A stretch of DNA of 64,000 nt. Source: Mesostigma viride (Eukaryota > Streptophyta > Mesostigmatophyceae > Mesostigmatales > Mesostigmataceae). Where the stretch lies: contig RPFO01000079.1 in NCBI GenBank assembly GCA_009746045.1, positions 5,676,233 to 5,740,232 of the forward strand, read 5' to 3'. Of this stretch, positions 29,401 to 39,447 are shown piece by piece. Below the pieces are notes generated by a model, which was given only the letters and a program-made list of their open reading frames with translations, did not search any database and had not been told where the DNA came from. The position numbers and the translations under genes are program-made. Each line of letters starts with the position of its first letter. The stretch's first letter is position 1.

Positions 29401-32400
29401 TGCCACTTTTGTACCTACACCTAAGCCCTCATTCCCGAGCCTAGCCAGTACATCGCACAAGTACATTGTGTCGGTGGCGCATGGTAGAGCTACGCTACCA
29501 AGGACCGGGTGGCCCCCTTTGAGCACGTCCGCTCAGAAACGAAACTAGGATCAAGGCTCTCCAATTCCTCAGCACATGCTGACCCGTGCGCCCACCCCAC
29601 GGGTCACGTGAGGCCCCACCCTAACGTCACATCGTGCTCATGTTTGTATGTGTGTGAACGATTTCACATGCATGTGCGTGTGCATGTGGTGGCCGCGTGT
29701 AGACGGGGGACACCCCGCTTCATCATGCGGCAATCTGGGGCCATCTGGACGTGGCGAAGGAGCTCATTACCAGCGGCGCCGACCTCGACGCCAAGGACCA
29801 GGTCAGTGGGGGCACAGGCCCTGCATGGTGGTCCTTAGCATAAGTAGGCCGTGGTTATATGAGCTTTGGACCCCCCGAGGTTGCTTGCAAGGAGTCTGGG
29901 TGCTAATATAGGCTGGGTGTAATGCCTGGAAGCTCAGCTGCCTGCGGCTGCATGGGCTGGCTGTGTTCTGGCAGCCGCGTTGAGGTGCGACCTTGCTTTG
30001 TTGTTGGCTTGGTCTTTAGCCCACAAGCCTTGATACTGTGTGCATGTTCGGTGAGGGCCAGACAGCTAGTTTGGTGCGCTGAACATGGGGCGTCCTGTTT
30101 AATACCCACACGGCGTTGCTAGCTAGGAAAACACGGACAGTTGGGGGGGTCAAGGTGAAGTCAGTGCTGTGGCGCATCGGGTGGCATACTATGACTATTC
30201 TCTGCCATTTGCCACCATGCTGCTCGCTCAATGGTACGTTACCTAACGAGTCCATGTGGGCAGTGGTAAACACGAAATTGTGACGTGATGCCTTTTATTT
30301 AGTGTCATTTTTTGTAAAAAGATGTTTTTTGGTGGGTTGTTTGGTTTGTCAATAATTTGCAGCACTGGAGCAGACCCTTGTCTGTTTAACATACCGTTGA
30401 TTTGCCATTGCACGGTAATGAAAGCAACCCGGGCGAGTTTGTGCTTAGAAGGTTGCTTTCCTTTTGTCTAACAAAATCGGTTTTCTCTGAATATAGTTTA
30501 ATTAACGCATGCGGGAAAGATAGGGCCGCTATGCCTTGGCCTGGATGTGGAAGGCTGTCTGCGACATGGGCTGACTATTTCGATCTGTGCAAAGGGTTTC
30601 TTGTTTGCCCGAATTTTCCTTGGATGACCCAATCGTTTATAAGGGTTGGTGGCTATTAATTAGTGGTCCTAGAAAATTATTGTATAGTGGATTCGGACCG
30701 GCCCAAGGGGTCGATGGGCGAGTTTTATGTTTGTCAGACTTGGGAACCTTGTACAACTACCTGTACGGTTAACGCACTAGCCTGGGGGTGCGTGGCCATG
30801 TTGTTTGTAGTGGCGTTTTCAGCACTGTTCAGGCCGGCGTGTGACGCATGCCGGTGTTACTTACATAATTTAGGATGATGTCAGCTTGTGTGTCGGCGGG
30901 CCATGCCTTAAGCAAGCTAGGCAGGCAATGATCCGCAATTGTTTCTTTCCCCTCCCTCCCACCCTGGAGGCTTCTTGCTTCCGCGTGCGGATTGAGAAAC
31001 CTTAAGGCCACTGTTAACTGCTGCAGTTGTGGCAGGGCTCCACTTATTGTATTCAATCAAATGCTGGTCTTCTTGGGAGCTCAGTGATCTTAATAATCAT
31101 GTGTTGATCCAAAGGCTGCCGTGGCATTCCTGATTTTTGCGCTGTTCCTAATGGCTGATGTGTGTCTCTAAGCTGTTGCCCGTGTTGCCCTGCCTGTGTG
31201 CCCTACCACAGAATGGGCAAACATTTGTTGATGCTGCTGGTCCAGGCAACAGAGAGGCACTGGTGCGCTGCACACGTGCCGCGCTTCAAGCTAAACAGCA
31301 AGCAAAGAAGCAGGGAGTAGCTGCACAAGCCAAGAGGACTGTGGTGAGTGTGGCAAGACTTTGTTGATGAGGGCCCCGGTGTTGCCTGTTGCTCAGGCAA
31401 TGGGATGCGTGCACATATGTTTCCTTCCTTCCATTCAAGGGCTGAGATGTTCTTAAAAGCTCGGCAACTATAGTGCCCGGACTGGCGTGGTCTGCACGAT
31501 GCATGGTGAATGACAGGAATTCAGCACCGCGGTGGGTGTGGCTGAGCAGCCAGGTAAGGAGGGAGTATGTAGTATCTGAGGACTAAGAAGACAGGGATTC
31601 TGCGATCAAAGGCAAAGGCTTCTAATTAGGCATATAATTTAAATAGCCTAATTATAGGAAAGCCTAATTAAATTAGGCTTATAATTAGGAATGCTGGGTA
31701 CTTTTCCCTGTTGTTGTCTGCACCCTTTTCTATGTGGGTCTAAAAGGATTCTTCTGGTTGATGTCATGAACTCATAACACATATAGCCGGCGCATAACCT
31801 GCATACAACCAACCTGCATGTGGCTTGAATGGGGTCTACAAAGCATTTTGTCTTGAAAGAAAAATGTCGCGGTTTTGAGTCCGGGTCAAACCTCTGGCAA
31901 AAAGGATCATGGACAAACTTTTCTAGGGAATCAGTACTAATCCCCGAGTCCCCTGGATCCATTTCCCGCATTGTGGCTTACGTGAAGAATAAGACTGGTG
32001 GCGGCACTCAGCAGGCTGTCTCTTTCTCTGCTCACTTCCCACGGTGCAACGGTCTCTTTCTATCGTTGGCGTAAGTTGTGAGCATGCAACGGGAGAGATA
32101 CACATGCGCACTTGTGACACGCTTTGCTAAAAACGGTTTGACTAGTGCCTTTACAGTAGACGATACCCTGGTCAGTAAGGTTAGTATGAGCATGGATATA
32201 CCTCGGACCCCTCCCAGTCCTGTAGTCTGTTAGGCTAATGTTCTCGCTCGTCACACGGGGCCCCAGTTTGATATACCTATTTTCCCCCTAATTTTCCCAT
32301 GCACGCACGGTGTTGCATGTCATGTTGTTGTTGCACCATTTCCAGGGCTGGGGGTGGGGGGGTGGGGGGGTGGGGTGGACTGCAGGGCTTGATCATGCAT

Positions 32401-33050
32401 GGAGCCATGATTGGAACGAATGATTGTTAGAATGAGCTTAGAGACTGTAGCGACCTGATCAGTTAATACTGGCAACAACTTGATTGAATCCCACCATGTT
32501 TTCTGACAGAGATAATTGCTGCACAACCTTGCAATCTAGGTGGATGCTGAGGAGGACCTGATGCTTTCTGGGGGTGTATACGGTACGGGACCTATGTTTC
32601 CCATGCTTTGGCTGCTGCATGTAGGGTGGGAGGACCCCGCTGCACAACGCGTCCACGGCAGTCCAATTACAGCGTCCCATGGTGAGGAAGGGAGGGAGAC
32701 AGGCGGGGGGGGAGAAGAAGGAGAAGATGAAGGTGAAGAAGGAGAAGGAGGAGGAGCCGGAGGAGTTGGAGCAGCAGCAGCACGAGGACCAGATGGAGGA
32801 GGAAGAGCAGGAGTATCAGGACTTAGAGTTGGAAATGGCGATGGTGGAGCAGGGCGAGGAGGAGGGGGGGGAGGAGGAGGGGGGGGAGGAGCAATGGGAG
32901 CTGCAGGAGCAATGGGAGCTGCAGGAGCAATGGGAGCCGCAGGAGCAATGGGAGCTGCAACAGCAGCCGCAGCAGCAGCAGCAGCAGGACGATGGAAGTG
33001 TGATGTCGAAGATTGTTGATGGCGCCCTGGCAATGTTGGGCCAAACATGA
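14478..33050 (+). CDS. Ankyrin-repeat protein, about one repeat per exon (5' end not identified)
   Basis: Exons supported: 14478-14585, 19232-19327, 20171-20269, 20884-20982, 23445-23543, 24355-24453, 25403-25501, 26947-27045, 28101-28199, 29703-29801, 31212-31343, 32625-33050. All start and end in phase 0. Inner exons encode single 32-33-residue repeats such as NGDTPLQLAS...GHLEVAKQLVANGA and TGDTPLHHAA...GHLDVAKELI, ending in GADLN/GASVN and usually followed by a GTCAGTG donor. The first exon is a capping repeat (ELLDMAEKGRLDDAKQAI, SGANVN). The 31212 exon is a degenerate half repeat with a basic Gln/Lys/Ala tail. The last opens GGRTPLHNA, passes into Lys/Glu- and Gln-rich low complexity, and ends with an amphipathic tail (MSKIVDGALAMLGQT). 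Likely a protein-binding scaffold with unknown partner. An extra exon at 31517-31553 is possible but breaks phase. Confidence 0.78.
14964..16848. mobile_element. TTAA-flanked non-coding element, 1,885 bp
   Basis: The ends TGTCTCAGTGTCCAG (14964-14978) and, inverted, TGTCCCAATGTCCAG (16834-16848) match at 13 of 15 bases and are flanked directly by TTAA on both sides (14960-14963 and 16849-16852). Both ends carry GGCCTCAATTGAGGCC-type palindromes just inside (14981-14994, 15000-15014, 16811-16830). TTAA duplication is the mark of piggyBac-like elements, but no transposase is visible, so this would be a non-autonomous copy. It sits in the first intron of the ankyrin gene. Confidence 0.72.
15793..15886. 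repeat. Perfect 94-bp palindrome
   Basis: Two 47-bp arms meet at 15839/15840 with no spacer, with the centre GGTGCATGCACC. Every base pairs from TAGTTGCAATC at the left edge to GATTGCAACTA at the right. The transcript would form a 47-bp hairpin. It lies inside the TTAA-flanked element. Confidence 0.97.
19030..19150. repeat. GTTGGTGCAT decamer minisatellite, before ankyrin exon 2
   Basis: About nine near-perfect copies of a 10-bp TG-rich unit in the intron about 90 bp before the acceptor at 19231, then decayed copies (TTTGTGCGTG, TCTGTGCATG). Two to three copies of the same unit precede exon 4 (20840-20860) and exon 5 (23390-23420). Confidence 0.93.
20984..21265. repeat. Intronic duplication, copy 1 (matches 24455-24745)
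   Basis: The intron immediately after the exon ending 20982 is nearly identical to the intron after the exon ending 24453, differing by roughly six substitutions and one 4-bp indel over about 265 bp. A shorter, more diverged version follows the exon ending 20269. This shows that the unit copied included exon plus intron. Confidence 0.92.
21785..21975. repeat. TACG-rich dispersed repeat in an ankyrin intron
   Basis: Dense TACGGGGTA, AAATACGCG and GTACGG words, same style as 13005-13110 and 36200-36355. A weaker block lies at 23235-23320. The intronic sequence between them contains a hAT fragment and nothing else recognised. Confidence 0.6.
22292..22885 (-). pseudogene. hAT transposase N-terminal fragment (BED-like finger plus DUF659 start)
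   Basis: Begins MPRVPVVKRGEEYQYLHL at 22885. After one frame change comes a finger-like CKLCDYKFGRPGNF...HLGHIPNKGATFC, a coiled EAARLEKKEQKAVL stretch and then ASFFYENGIPFHVAAS and KNMIAAVAKYGP, the characteristic start of DUF659-type transposases. It stops at TAG 22295 with no catalytic part. It lies antisense inside an ankyrin-gene intron. No terminal repeats were found, so it is a truncated remnant. Confidence 0.68.
24455..24745. repeat. Intronic duplication, copy 2 (matches 20984-21265)
   Basis: See the partner copy. The exon pair 23445/24355 and the intron between them also resemble 19232/20171 and their intron (for example the GGTAGC...CATGCAAA block at 19660 against 23830, and the AGGATTATATG block at 20065 against 24247), so a multi-exon block was copied. 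Confidence 0.9.
24955..25205. repeat. Intronic duplication, copy 1 (matches 27665-27905)
   Basis: Near-identical block, including GTGCCCCAATTCGTGTCGCT and TGCTCCTTGAGAGCTGCCGT, upstream of the exon at 25403. The partner lies at the matching place upstream of the exon at 28101. The two downstream exons both end AKDD. Confidence 0.9.
27665..27905. repeat. Intronic duplication, copy 2 (matches 24955-25205)
   Basis: Partner of the block before the exon at 25403. Similarity continues in patches to the acceptor, including the CTTTGGCCCTTGGGTTGC block. Confidence 0.9.
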
Positions 33051-33342
33051 CACGAGGCAACCCCAGCGTTTTTGTTTGGGTTACCATGGTCTACGGAAGG
33101 TGCCCAATGACCTGTTTGTAGGTTCATAGGGCAAGTTCTTCAAGTTCCAAAATCTTTATAAGATGTATTCTGTGCGTGCTCAAGAGTATTAAAGCCTATA
33201 GCTTCGATAGTTTGTGTGGTCCGTACCTTTCTGTGGTAAGGCCAGGCCCAATGGTCTTTGGTACCAATGCGTATGTGCTCGAGCCCACTTGAAGTAGGGC
33301 TCACACCTGACTCAAGCGTGATACATTTGGGTTTTAGCCGCG

Positions 33343-33670
33343 GACCGATTTGTTTACATGACACCACGTATTGTATTGAATTTTAATGAATTTGCATCAA
33401 CCGGTTGGTATCATACAACTGGAATTTAGCCAAATTGCTCAAATAACTCAAGTCTTACTTATTTGTTACAAGTACATGAGAGTCCCATTGCCCCTTCTCT
33501 GCCATGGACCGATTTGTTTACATGACACCAGGTACAGTGCAGTGAATTTTAATTCATTTTAATTGAATACGGTTGGTTTCATACAATTGGATGTCAATTG
33601 AACTGCTCAAAAAACTCAACTTTGGTATCGAGTTTCAGATGTACTGAACATGAGAGGCCCCTATCTCCGG
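33343..33670. repeat. Diverged tandem duplication, two units of about 160 bp
   Basis: GACCGATTTGTTTACATGAC at about 33344 and 33508 opens two units sharing AATTTTAAT, GGTTGGT.TCATACAA, GCTCAAA.AACTCAA and ACATGAGAG. It follows the ankyrin gene, whose 3' untranslated region probably fills much of 33051-33340. Confidence 0.8.
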
Positions 33671-34105
33671 CCCTTCCCCCCCCGTCGCCAGCTCGAGGCC
33701 CCTCAGCTTCGCCGCCTCTGCCTGCGCTGCCGGAGGCTTCGCCTTAGGACTCCTGTTGTCAGTGATTGAGCCCGACTTTGCCCAATCGGCCACATTCTCC
33801 CACTTTTTCTTTGGGTTCAGAAGCTCGCATGCATCCTTGACGAAGTCCAGTGGCATCCAGTATCGCTTCTTTTCAAACGTCCCGTGGTCCGACCCAGGCG
33901 GGAAAAACTGCACGCAAACGTCCTTTAAAAAACGGTCATACATCATCACTTTCCCGTATCCCACAAAGTTGTCCACCCGCCACAACGCGGCTCCTGCTTT
34001 TAGATTCAGGCCCTTGATTGAATGCAAAACCCACTTATCCGCCCACCAATGCTCCGGTGCATTGGTCCTTGCGCCCACCATCCATCGTAGCTTGAAGTCC
34101 GGCAC
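33635..34105 (-). CDS. Unrecognised ORF, 156 codons, with a basic repeat-rich N-terminal extension
   Basis: I do not recognise this protein. From the first ATG it reads MPDFKLRWMVGARTNAPEHW, with aromatic and basic residues in a globular-looking pattern (WRVDNFVGYGKVMMYDRF, FFPPGSDHGTFEKKRYWMPL) and a Lys/Ala-rich tail. The same frame is open upstream without an ATG to beyond 34260 and encodes basic repeats (KAPAKGRGKDPAKGRGK), so the true start may be further up or on another exon. It sits antisense beside a retrotransposon endonuclease fragment and could be part of a mobile element. No function assigned. Confidence 0.4.
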   Translation of the reverse strand: MPDFKLRWMVGARTNAPEHWWADKWVLHSIKGLNLKAGAALWRVDNFVGYGKVMMYDRFLKDVCVQFFPPGSDHGTFEKKRYWMPLDFVKDACELLNPKKKWENVADWAKSGSITDNRSPKAKPPAAQAEAAKLRGLELATGGEGPEIGASHVQYI

Positions 34106-34421
34106 AGTTTCGTCATCACCTCCCTTCTCTGGCGCCTTCCCTCTGCTCTTCGCTGGAGCCTTCCCTCGGCCCTTCGCTGGATCCTTCCCTCGGCCCTTCG
34201 CTGGAGCCTTCCCCGTCGGTCCTAGTTCGTGGGGGGTCCTTCGCTGGGGTCGGTCGGCCCTTCGCTGGCGGCTTCGAGCCAGCCCCCCCTCCTTTCACCC
34301 CCCGGCCCCTTCGGATCCTTGTACCACGGGGGCCTTGCACCTCCCTTAGCCACCGGCACCCGGGGGCCGGCCTGCGGGCCCCCTGCGGGCTAGAATCGCT
34401 AATAGCCCTAGCCTGTATCCA

Positions 34422-34940
34422 TTGAGTGGTAGCTTGCCACCTTTTTTGGGCCGTCGTCGGATCGGGTGGTGTGCCTTGACTATATCTGCGTACGCCGGGC
34501 TCAGCGCCCCTCAGTTGTCGATGGCTCGCGTGCTGCAAGATTCTGTCAGCACGGTGGAATCTGATCACCGCCTCGTGCTCGCCCGCATCAGATTGCGATT
34601 CCCTGGTGTGAAACCGTCGCGACAACTGGCGCCTCAGCCAGATCTCAAGGTGCTCCGGATTGTACTGAAGGATGCCGACAAGATGTCAGCAGAAGAGCAG
34701 GCCGCTATGTCGCACTGGGACGACTTTCTGGCAGTCTTCGACGCCAGGGGCAGTCGACAGCCGTTACACGCCATTCCGCCGCCAGGGGATATTTCAGTGA
34801 TCCTCCGCGCTGCAAAGTACCGTCTGGCTGCCCGCACGCTCCCCTCCTTGCCTCCGCGCCGACAGCTTGCTGTCCGGCACCGCCACGCACCGACATGCAG
34901 TGGTCTGTCGCGTCTGCGTGCCACAATCTCCGGCACCTGA
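34422..34940 (+). pseudogene. Non-LTR retrotransposon fragment, end of AP-endonuclease-like domain
   Basis: An open stretch containing RRRIGWCALTISAY near 34450 and SDHRLVLARIRLRFP near 34560-34605. The SDHRLV motif and the following beta-strand pattern match the C-terminal end of exonuclease-endonuclease-phosphatase domains in LINE ORF2 proteins. A linker-like basic stretch follows up to the stop at 34938. The catalytic N-terminal half is missing. Confidence 0.5.
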
Positions 34941-35248
34941 CCATGGCGGCTGGCCATGCTCAGCTTTGGTAAAACCCAAATGAGCTGAGCTGACCTGCCT
35001 GCCTTAACTGCATGCCCGGTGGGGTGGGCGAGGACCTGTCCCATGATTAACGAAAGGAGGGCTCTCAGCCGAGGACAAGGAACTGTCCCTCGTGCCTGAT
35101 GACCACCTTATTGATCCCCTTGAGTACCGTCGCGTGCCGCGTTTGACTATCCTTGCTGGGGCGTTAGCTAGACGCTTCAACTAATCTAAAATTTTGCGAC
35201 AATGATGATGGTGCAAGATGATGCTTTTGCCTCCCCTGCTATAGATCA

Positions 35249-35716
35249 ATGCTTTCACAACACAAACTTTGCACAGTCAGACATCTGATGATGATGAAGC
35301 CGCACATGCGGAATTTATTGAGAAAGTTAATACAATTACAACACGTTGATAGTCTCAATCATTGGAACACCGATTTTTATGGTGTAACCTCCAGGGAGTT
35401 TGGACCTGCATGGCCGGCTGATTGGTTTATGGGCAGCCTGCATGGACATCTGAGCCTAGCTATCATACCGGTGTCTACCCGCTCAATTATCTTTGCATGG
35501 CATCGCGGGCACCACTGGCCTTGAGCTCACCTTTGCACAACAAGCGTGGATATGGCTTCGCACCTGCATGTTGTATACAATCTGGACAGCGCGAAATGAT
35601 GTGGTGTTCAATAGGCGCACAGTGTTCGACAAAGCCGGGGTCAGTTCTCTAGCTCACGCTTCATTTACCTATATGGAACTCTGGCATGCGACGCTATTGG
35701 ATGGTCGCAAATGAAC
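35249..35716 (+). pseudogene. Non-LTR retrotransposon fragment, region downstream of RT
   Basis: The piece WIWLRTCMLYTIWTARNDVV near 35530-35595 matches the WLL...LW.IW.ARN.. segment common in plant-type LINE ORF2 proteins after the reverse transcriptase. The upstream part (HWNTDFYGVTSREFGPAW) is in other frames. Degraded. Confidence 0.45.
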
Positions 35717-36199
35717 AAAACAAAATCTGGGACCCTGGCGCGGACCAGGATAATAAGCCCAGCCCACTTGAGATCTTTCATGACCTCATGGGCAAAAACA
35801 GGATCTTTACCCACATGCCCAATGACAATCCATTATTAGAAGTCCAGTGGCTTCCGTGGTCTAGCAAGGCTCCCTTTTAGCCACTGACATCTTGATACCC
35901 TAGGCTCAGCAGGGATCAACTATTGGATATATTTGGAATAAACGTACGTACACCTATTTACCTGGAAATATTCCGTGCATGGCTGCCCGAGAGGCAAGGG
36001 CAGAGACCTAAACAGCATATGGAGGGTTGCCAACTTGGGTTGCCAACTTGCCATGCTACAGTGTAGCTTGCTTGTAAGATCCTTGTGTCTCACGGTCGCC
36101 AAATGTCAACCAGTGGATGGTTTCCGTAGTGTTTCTAAGTTCCCTTGCTTTCCCGCCTTGTCTCCCGCACGAAAATTTTCGGTGCCGGACCTCGGATGA

Positions 36200-36355
36200 G
36201 CGCGAAAACCCCATGATACGCGCGCTTATACGTGCTATTCGCCGTATTATACGTAAAAATACGCAAATCGTATAAAACGGATAAAAATTATACGCTCGAC
36301 CTTGTATAACGCGTATCATACCGTAATATACCGTATAATACGCCGTATAATGGAA
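36200..36355. repeat. TACG-rich dispersed repeat abutting RT fragment
   Basis: Repeated TATACG, CGTATAAAACGG and CCGTATAATACG words end sharply where the reverse transcriptase fragment begins at about 36356. Confidence 0.65.
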
Positions 36356-37640
36356 CACTGGTTCCCTCTGCACCTTGTGCTGGTGGACTTCATCAAAGCC
36401 TTTGATTCGGTTTTCTGGCCTGCACTAATAATGGGACATCCTCGCTCTGTTCCGGATCCCCCGCCCCCTTATTGCTGTCATCCGCAACCCGTATGAAGGG
36501 TCCACGTACTTCGGTGCGCACTTCCTACGGGACCACGCCACCATGCCCTTTATACAGAAGGGTGTGTGGCAGGGCTGCGTGCTGTCGCCCTACCTCAGTG
36601 TTCATTATTGTGGTCGAATACGTAATGATTCAGGCACGCTTGCAAGCGATTTGCCCGCATTGCGGGTAGGGAACCAGGGTTGCAGGTTGACAACCGTTTC
36701 TGGCATATGCATGGCGGGGCGGAAACGGAGATTCGGCTGGCGGACATCATCTATAGTTCTATACGCAGACGACACCACCAGCTCTTCGAGGACACAGTGC
36801 GCACGTGCAGACTTGGCTTGACTGCCTAGCTATCGAGGCCTGCGCAGTGGGGCTTGAGGTCAGCAAGAAGACAGAGGCTCTGGCGATTGGGCTCACTCCT
36901 GAGCCCCCGCCCGCCCAGTCTTTCTCCTTGACGGCTCTCGAGTCCTGTATCGGGACCGGGACACCGGGTCAAGCTGCTGGGCAGCCTCCTCCCCAGCTGC
37001 GAGGCTGATGTGGACCACCGCGGCATCTCCCTCGCCTGGCACGCTTTACGCCAATACCGGGCCCTGTGGCGCAAGCCCCTGGGCAAGATCGAGAAACAGG
37101 ACCTGTTTAAGGTCCTCGTCCTTCCTGTTCTTACGTATGTGGACCCTCACCGCCGACCTGGCCCGCAAGCTGGACGGTGCGGTTATACCAACATATGCTG
37201 CGATCCATGTTCAGAGTAGGCTATGCTGCCCATATGTTCGCAACGAGGACCTGTACCTCGGCATGCCACTGATATATCACCAGCACCATTAAGCAGCGGC
37301 ACCTGCAGCTAATAGGGCACTTAGCTCGCACCAACCAGGTAGACACCTCACGTGCCCCCCCCGCGGGCCTACGCCCAGCCCCGCTGCCTGGCCGGCACCT
37401 AGTCCTTACGTGGGCCGGGCCCCGTGATGCTAGACGCCGCATGCAAGGCCCGCACCTTCAAAGAACAGCTAGTAGTAGAGGACATGGCGGGGGGGCTAGG
37501 CCACTCCGTGATTTGGAAAAAAATTATGGACAAGGCCAAGTGGGCCCAGGTCATATGTAGAGGACAACGAGCCCCCCAGGCCCCGTGGGGAAGCGCCCGC
37601 GTGTGCAAACACACGGGAAGTATGCCAGACAGGTCCCCTA
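36356..37640 (+). pseudogene. Non-LTR retrotransposon reverse transcriptase fragment
   Basis: Successive RT motifs occur in order but in shifting frames: LVLVDFIKAFDSVFWPALI (motif A, near 36380-36435), KGVWQGCVLSPYLS (near 36558), VLYADDT (catalytic YADD, near 36757), GLEVSKKTEALAIG (near 36850), LFKVLVLPVLTYV (near 37105) and RHLQLIGHLARTNQVD (near 37297). The catalytic Asp pair is still readable, but at least three frameshifts break it. The 5' part is missing and the 5' edge abuts a TACG-rich repeat. The CATC array begins about 90 bp after the end. Confidence 0.82.
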
Positions 37641-37732
37641 GTAGGGTAGAGTAGATGTTGCATGATAGATTTTGTAAGATAGCCGTTGTAGATAGAGGTT
37701 GTAGATAGCTTAGACCGGTAGGACTGTTTGCA

Positions 37733-38200
37733 CCCATCCATCCATCCATCCATCCATCCATCCATCCATCCATCCATCCATCCATCCATCCATCCATCCA
37801 TCCATCCATCCATCCATCCATCCATCCATCCATCCATCCATCCATCCATCCATCCATCCATCCATCCATCCATCCATCCATCCATCCATCCATCCATCCA
37901 TCCATCCATCCATCCATCCATCCATCCATCCATCCATCCATCCATCCATCCATCCATCCATCCATCCATCCATCCATCCATCCATCCATCCATCCATCCA
38001 TCCATCCATCCATCCATCCATCCATCCATCCATCCATCCATCCATCCATCCATCCATCCATCCATCCATCCATCCATCCATCCATCCATCCATCCATCCA
38101 TCCATCCATCCATCCATCCATCCATCCATCCATCCATCCATCCATCCATCCATCCATCCATCCATCCATCCATATCCATCCATCCATCCATCCATCCATC
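37733..38200. repeat. (CATC)n tetranucleotide array
   Basis: About 115 copies of CATC/ATCC with one interruption near 38172. It directly follows the RT fragment and may have grown from a retrotransposon 3' tail. Frames encode HPSI or MDGW tetrapeptides and are not genes. Confidence 0.97.
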
Positions 38201-38206
38201 GGGGTT

Positions 38207-38665
38207 AATGCTCCGTGACTCCCCAATGGGAGCACAGAGTCTAATTAATTCATTGATTGGTAGTCACTGCCGCCATGGCAGCCATGCATGCTTAGAATGT
38301 TTGCCTAGCTGTGCCACCATACCTAGTCACGTGCACTGCTATAACACACGGTACACAACTAGCCAAAGCCTTAGCTTTGTCCTTCTTGTACAGCCATGCT
38401 AGTAACGTCCTGGCTGGCTATGCTCAGATAACTTGCCCACACTCCTTGTTATGATATGCTCACATGGGTCTTATTGCACCCACAGATCTTGCCGGATCGT
38501 TTACCGAGTCCGATTGCAGCTGTGGCATGCCTTTGTGGCAACTGGCATGAAGGAGAAAGGGGGTCTGTGCCCTTTCTTCCTGTTGTGCACACACAGGGAT
38601 TAAAAGCAAGTGCTTCGGTGCTCCGTGACTCCCCAACGGGAGCACGAGTTTAATTAATTAATTTT
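38207..38665. repeat. Pair of direct repeats with a hairpin
   Basis: A block built on GCTCCGTGACTCCCCAA and GGGAGCAC occurs at 38209-38236 and 38619-38646. GTGCTCC pairs with GGGAGCAC, giving a short stem-loop. Each is followed by an AATTAATT-rich stretch. Possibly the 3' end signature of a retrotransposon family. Confidence 0.6.
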
Positions 38666-38689
38666 AATTAATTAATTTAATGTTGAGAA

Positions 38690-39300
38690 GCTCATCCGCC
38701 AGTTTTATGAAGGGTCCAAGCCCATGCAGGTCGATCCGTACCACTGACGGCGTCACTCCGGCGCGTCCCCCAGGCTGCACACAGGGATGTGGCCGAGGAG
38801 GGCTGTGTGCTCTCGATCCCCATCTCTATTCTGGTGGCATCATTATGGTGGACTACTACATATGATGAGGCGTGCTCAAGCCGGCGCTTTACCCGGGTGG
38901 AGGGGCGCCTGCCGCGGGCCGGAATCAAGATCACGGAGTATGCACGCCAGCTACGGCGCGGGGTTGACCCAATTTCACGAGTGCTACCATCCATCGGCCC
39001 GGGAACCGGGACAACGGACCGCCTCGACCTCAAGGGTCAGACTGCCCCGTCATCAGTCGGGTAGACCTGCCCGGACATATGCATGGTCGATCCTCGTATT
39101 GGCGGTGCAGCGCCTCAGTGTCCCGGCGCCCGCACTCGCACGGTGGCTGATGTGTTATTCCGGCCACCGCGTCTGGGCCGACTTTGTCGCGGCCCAGGTG
39201 GTGAATGTCATGCACTTCCCCGGCCTGGTGGGCCGGCCGGCCGGCAGAGCCTGGTGTAGCTGCAAGCTAGTAGTTGTAGTTTCATGTGGCGATAGTGTTG
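38690..39300 (+). pseudogene. Second non-LTR retrotransposon fragment
   Basis: KLIRQFYEGSKPMQV near 38690 and EEGCVLSIPISILV near 38795 match the RT segment around the QGCVLSP motif, with a frameshift. From about 39000 the sequence is a diverged copy of the 3' part of another fragment (42085-42450), sharing the GACCGCCTCGACC, GGGTCAGACTGCCCCGT and GATGTGTTATTC blocks. Confidence 0.65.
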
Positions 39301-39447
39301 GCTTGTAAATGATCCTCTGTGTCACTGTTGCCTGCCATGCTAATTGTTTTCTTTACGGCCCTTCCTCTTTGACATCAGGGCACTGTTTCCTTTTGTTGCA
39401 TGCCGGCCAGCAGTTCCGTATTTAATCAGTCTCAAAATGAATACTAC

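Noticed and set aside
31517..31553. A 37-bp exon (EFSTAVGVAEQP) after the 31212 ankyrin exon
   Set aside because: It has AG and GT borders but leaves phase 1, while the next supported exon starts in phase 0.
32340..32380. G-rich run with GGGGTGGGG units as a regulatory quadruplex
   Set aside because: Short and isolated in an intron, with no evidence of function beyond composition.
37399..38235. Frames of MDGW or HPSI tetrapeptides
   Set aside because: Pure translation of the CATC microsatellite.
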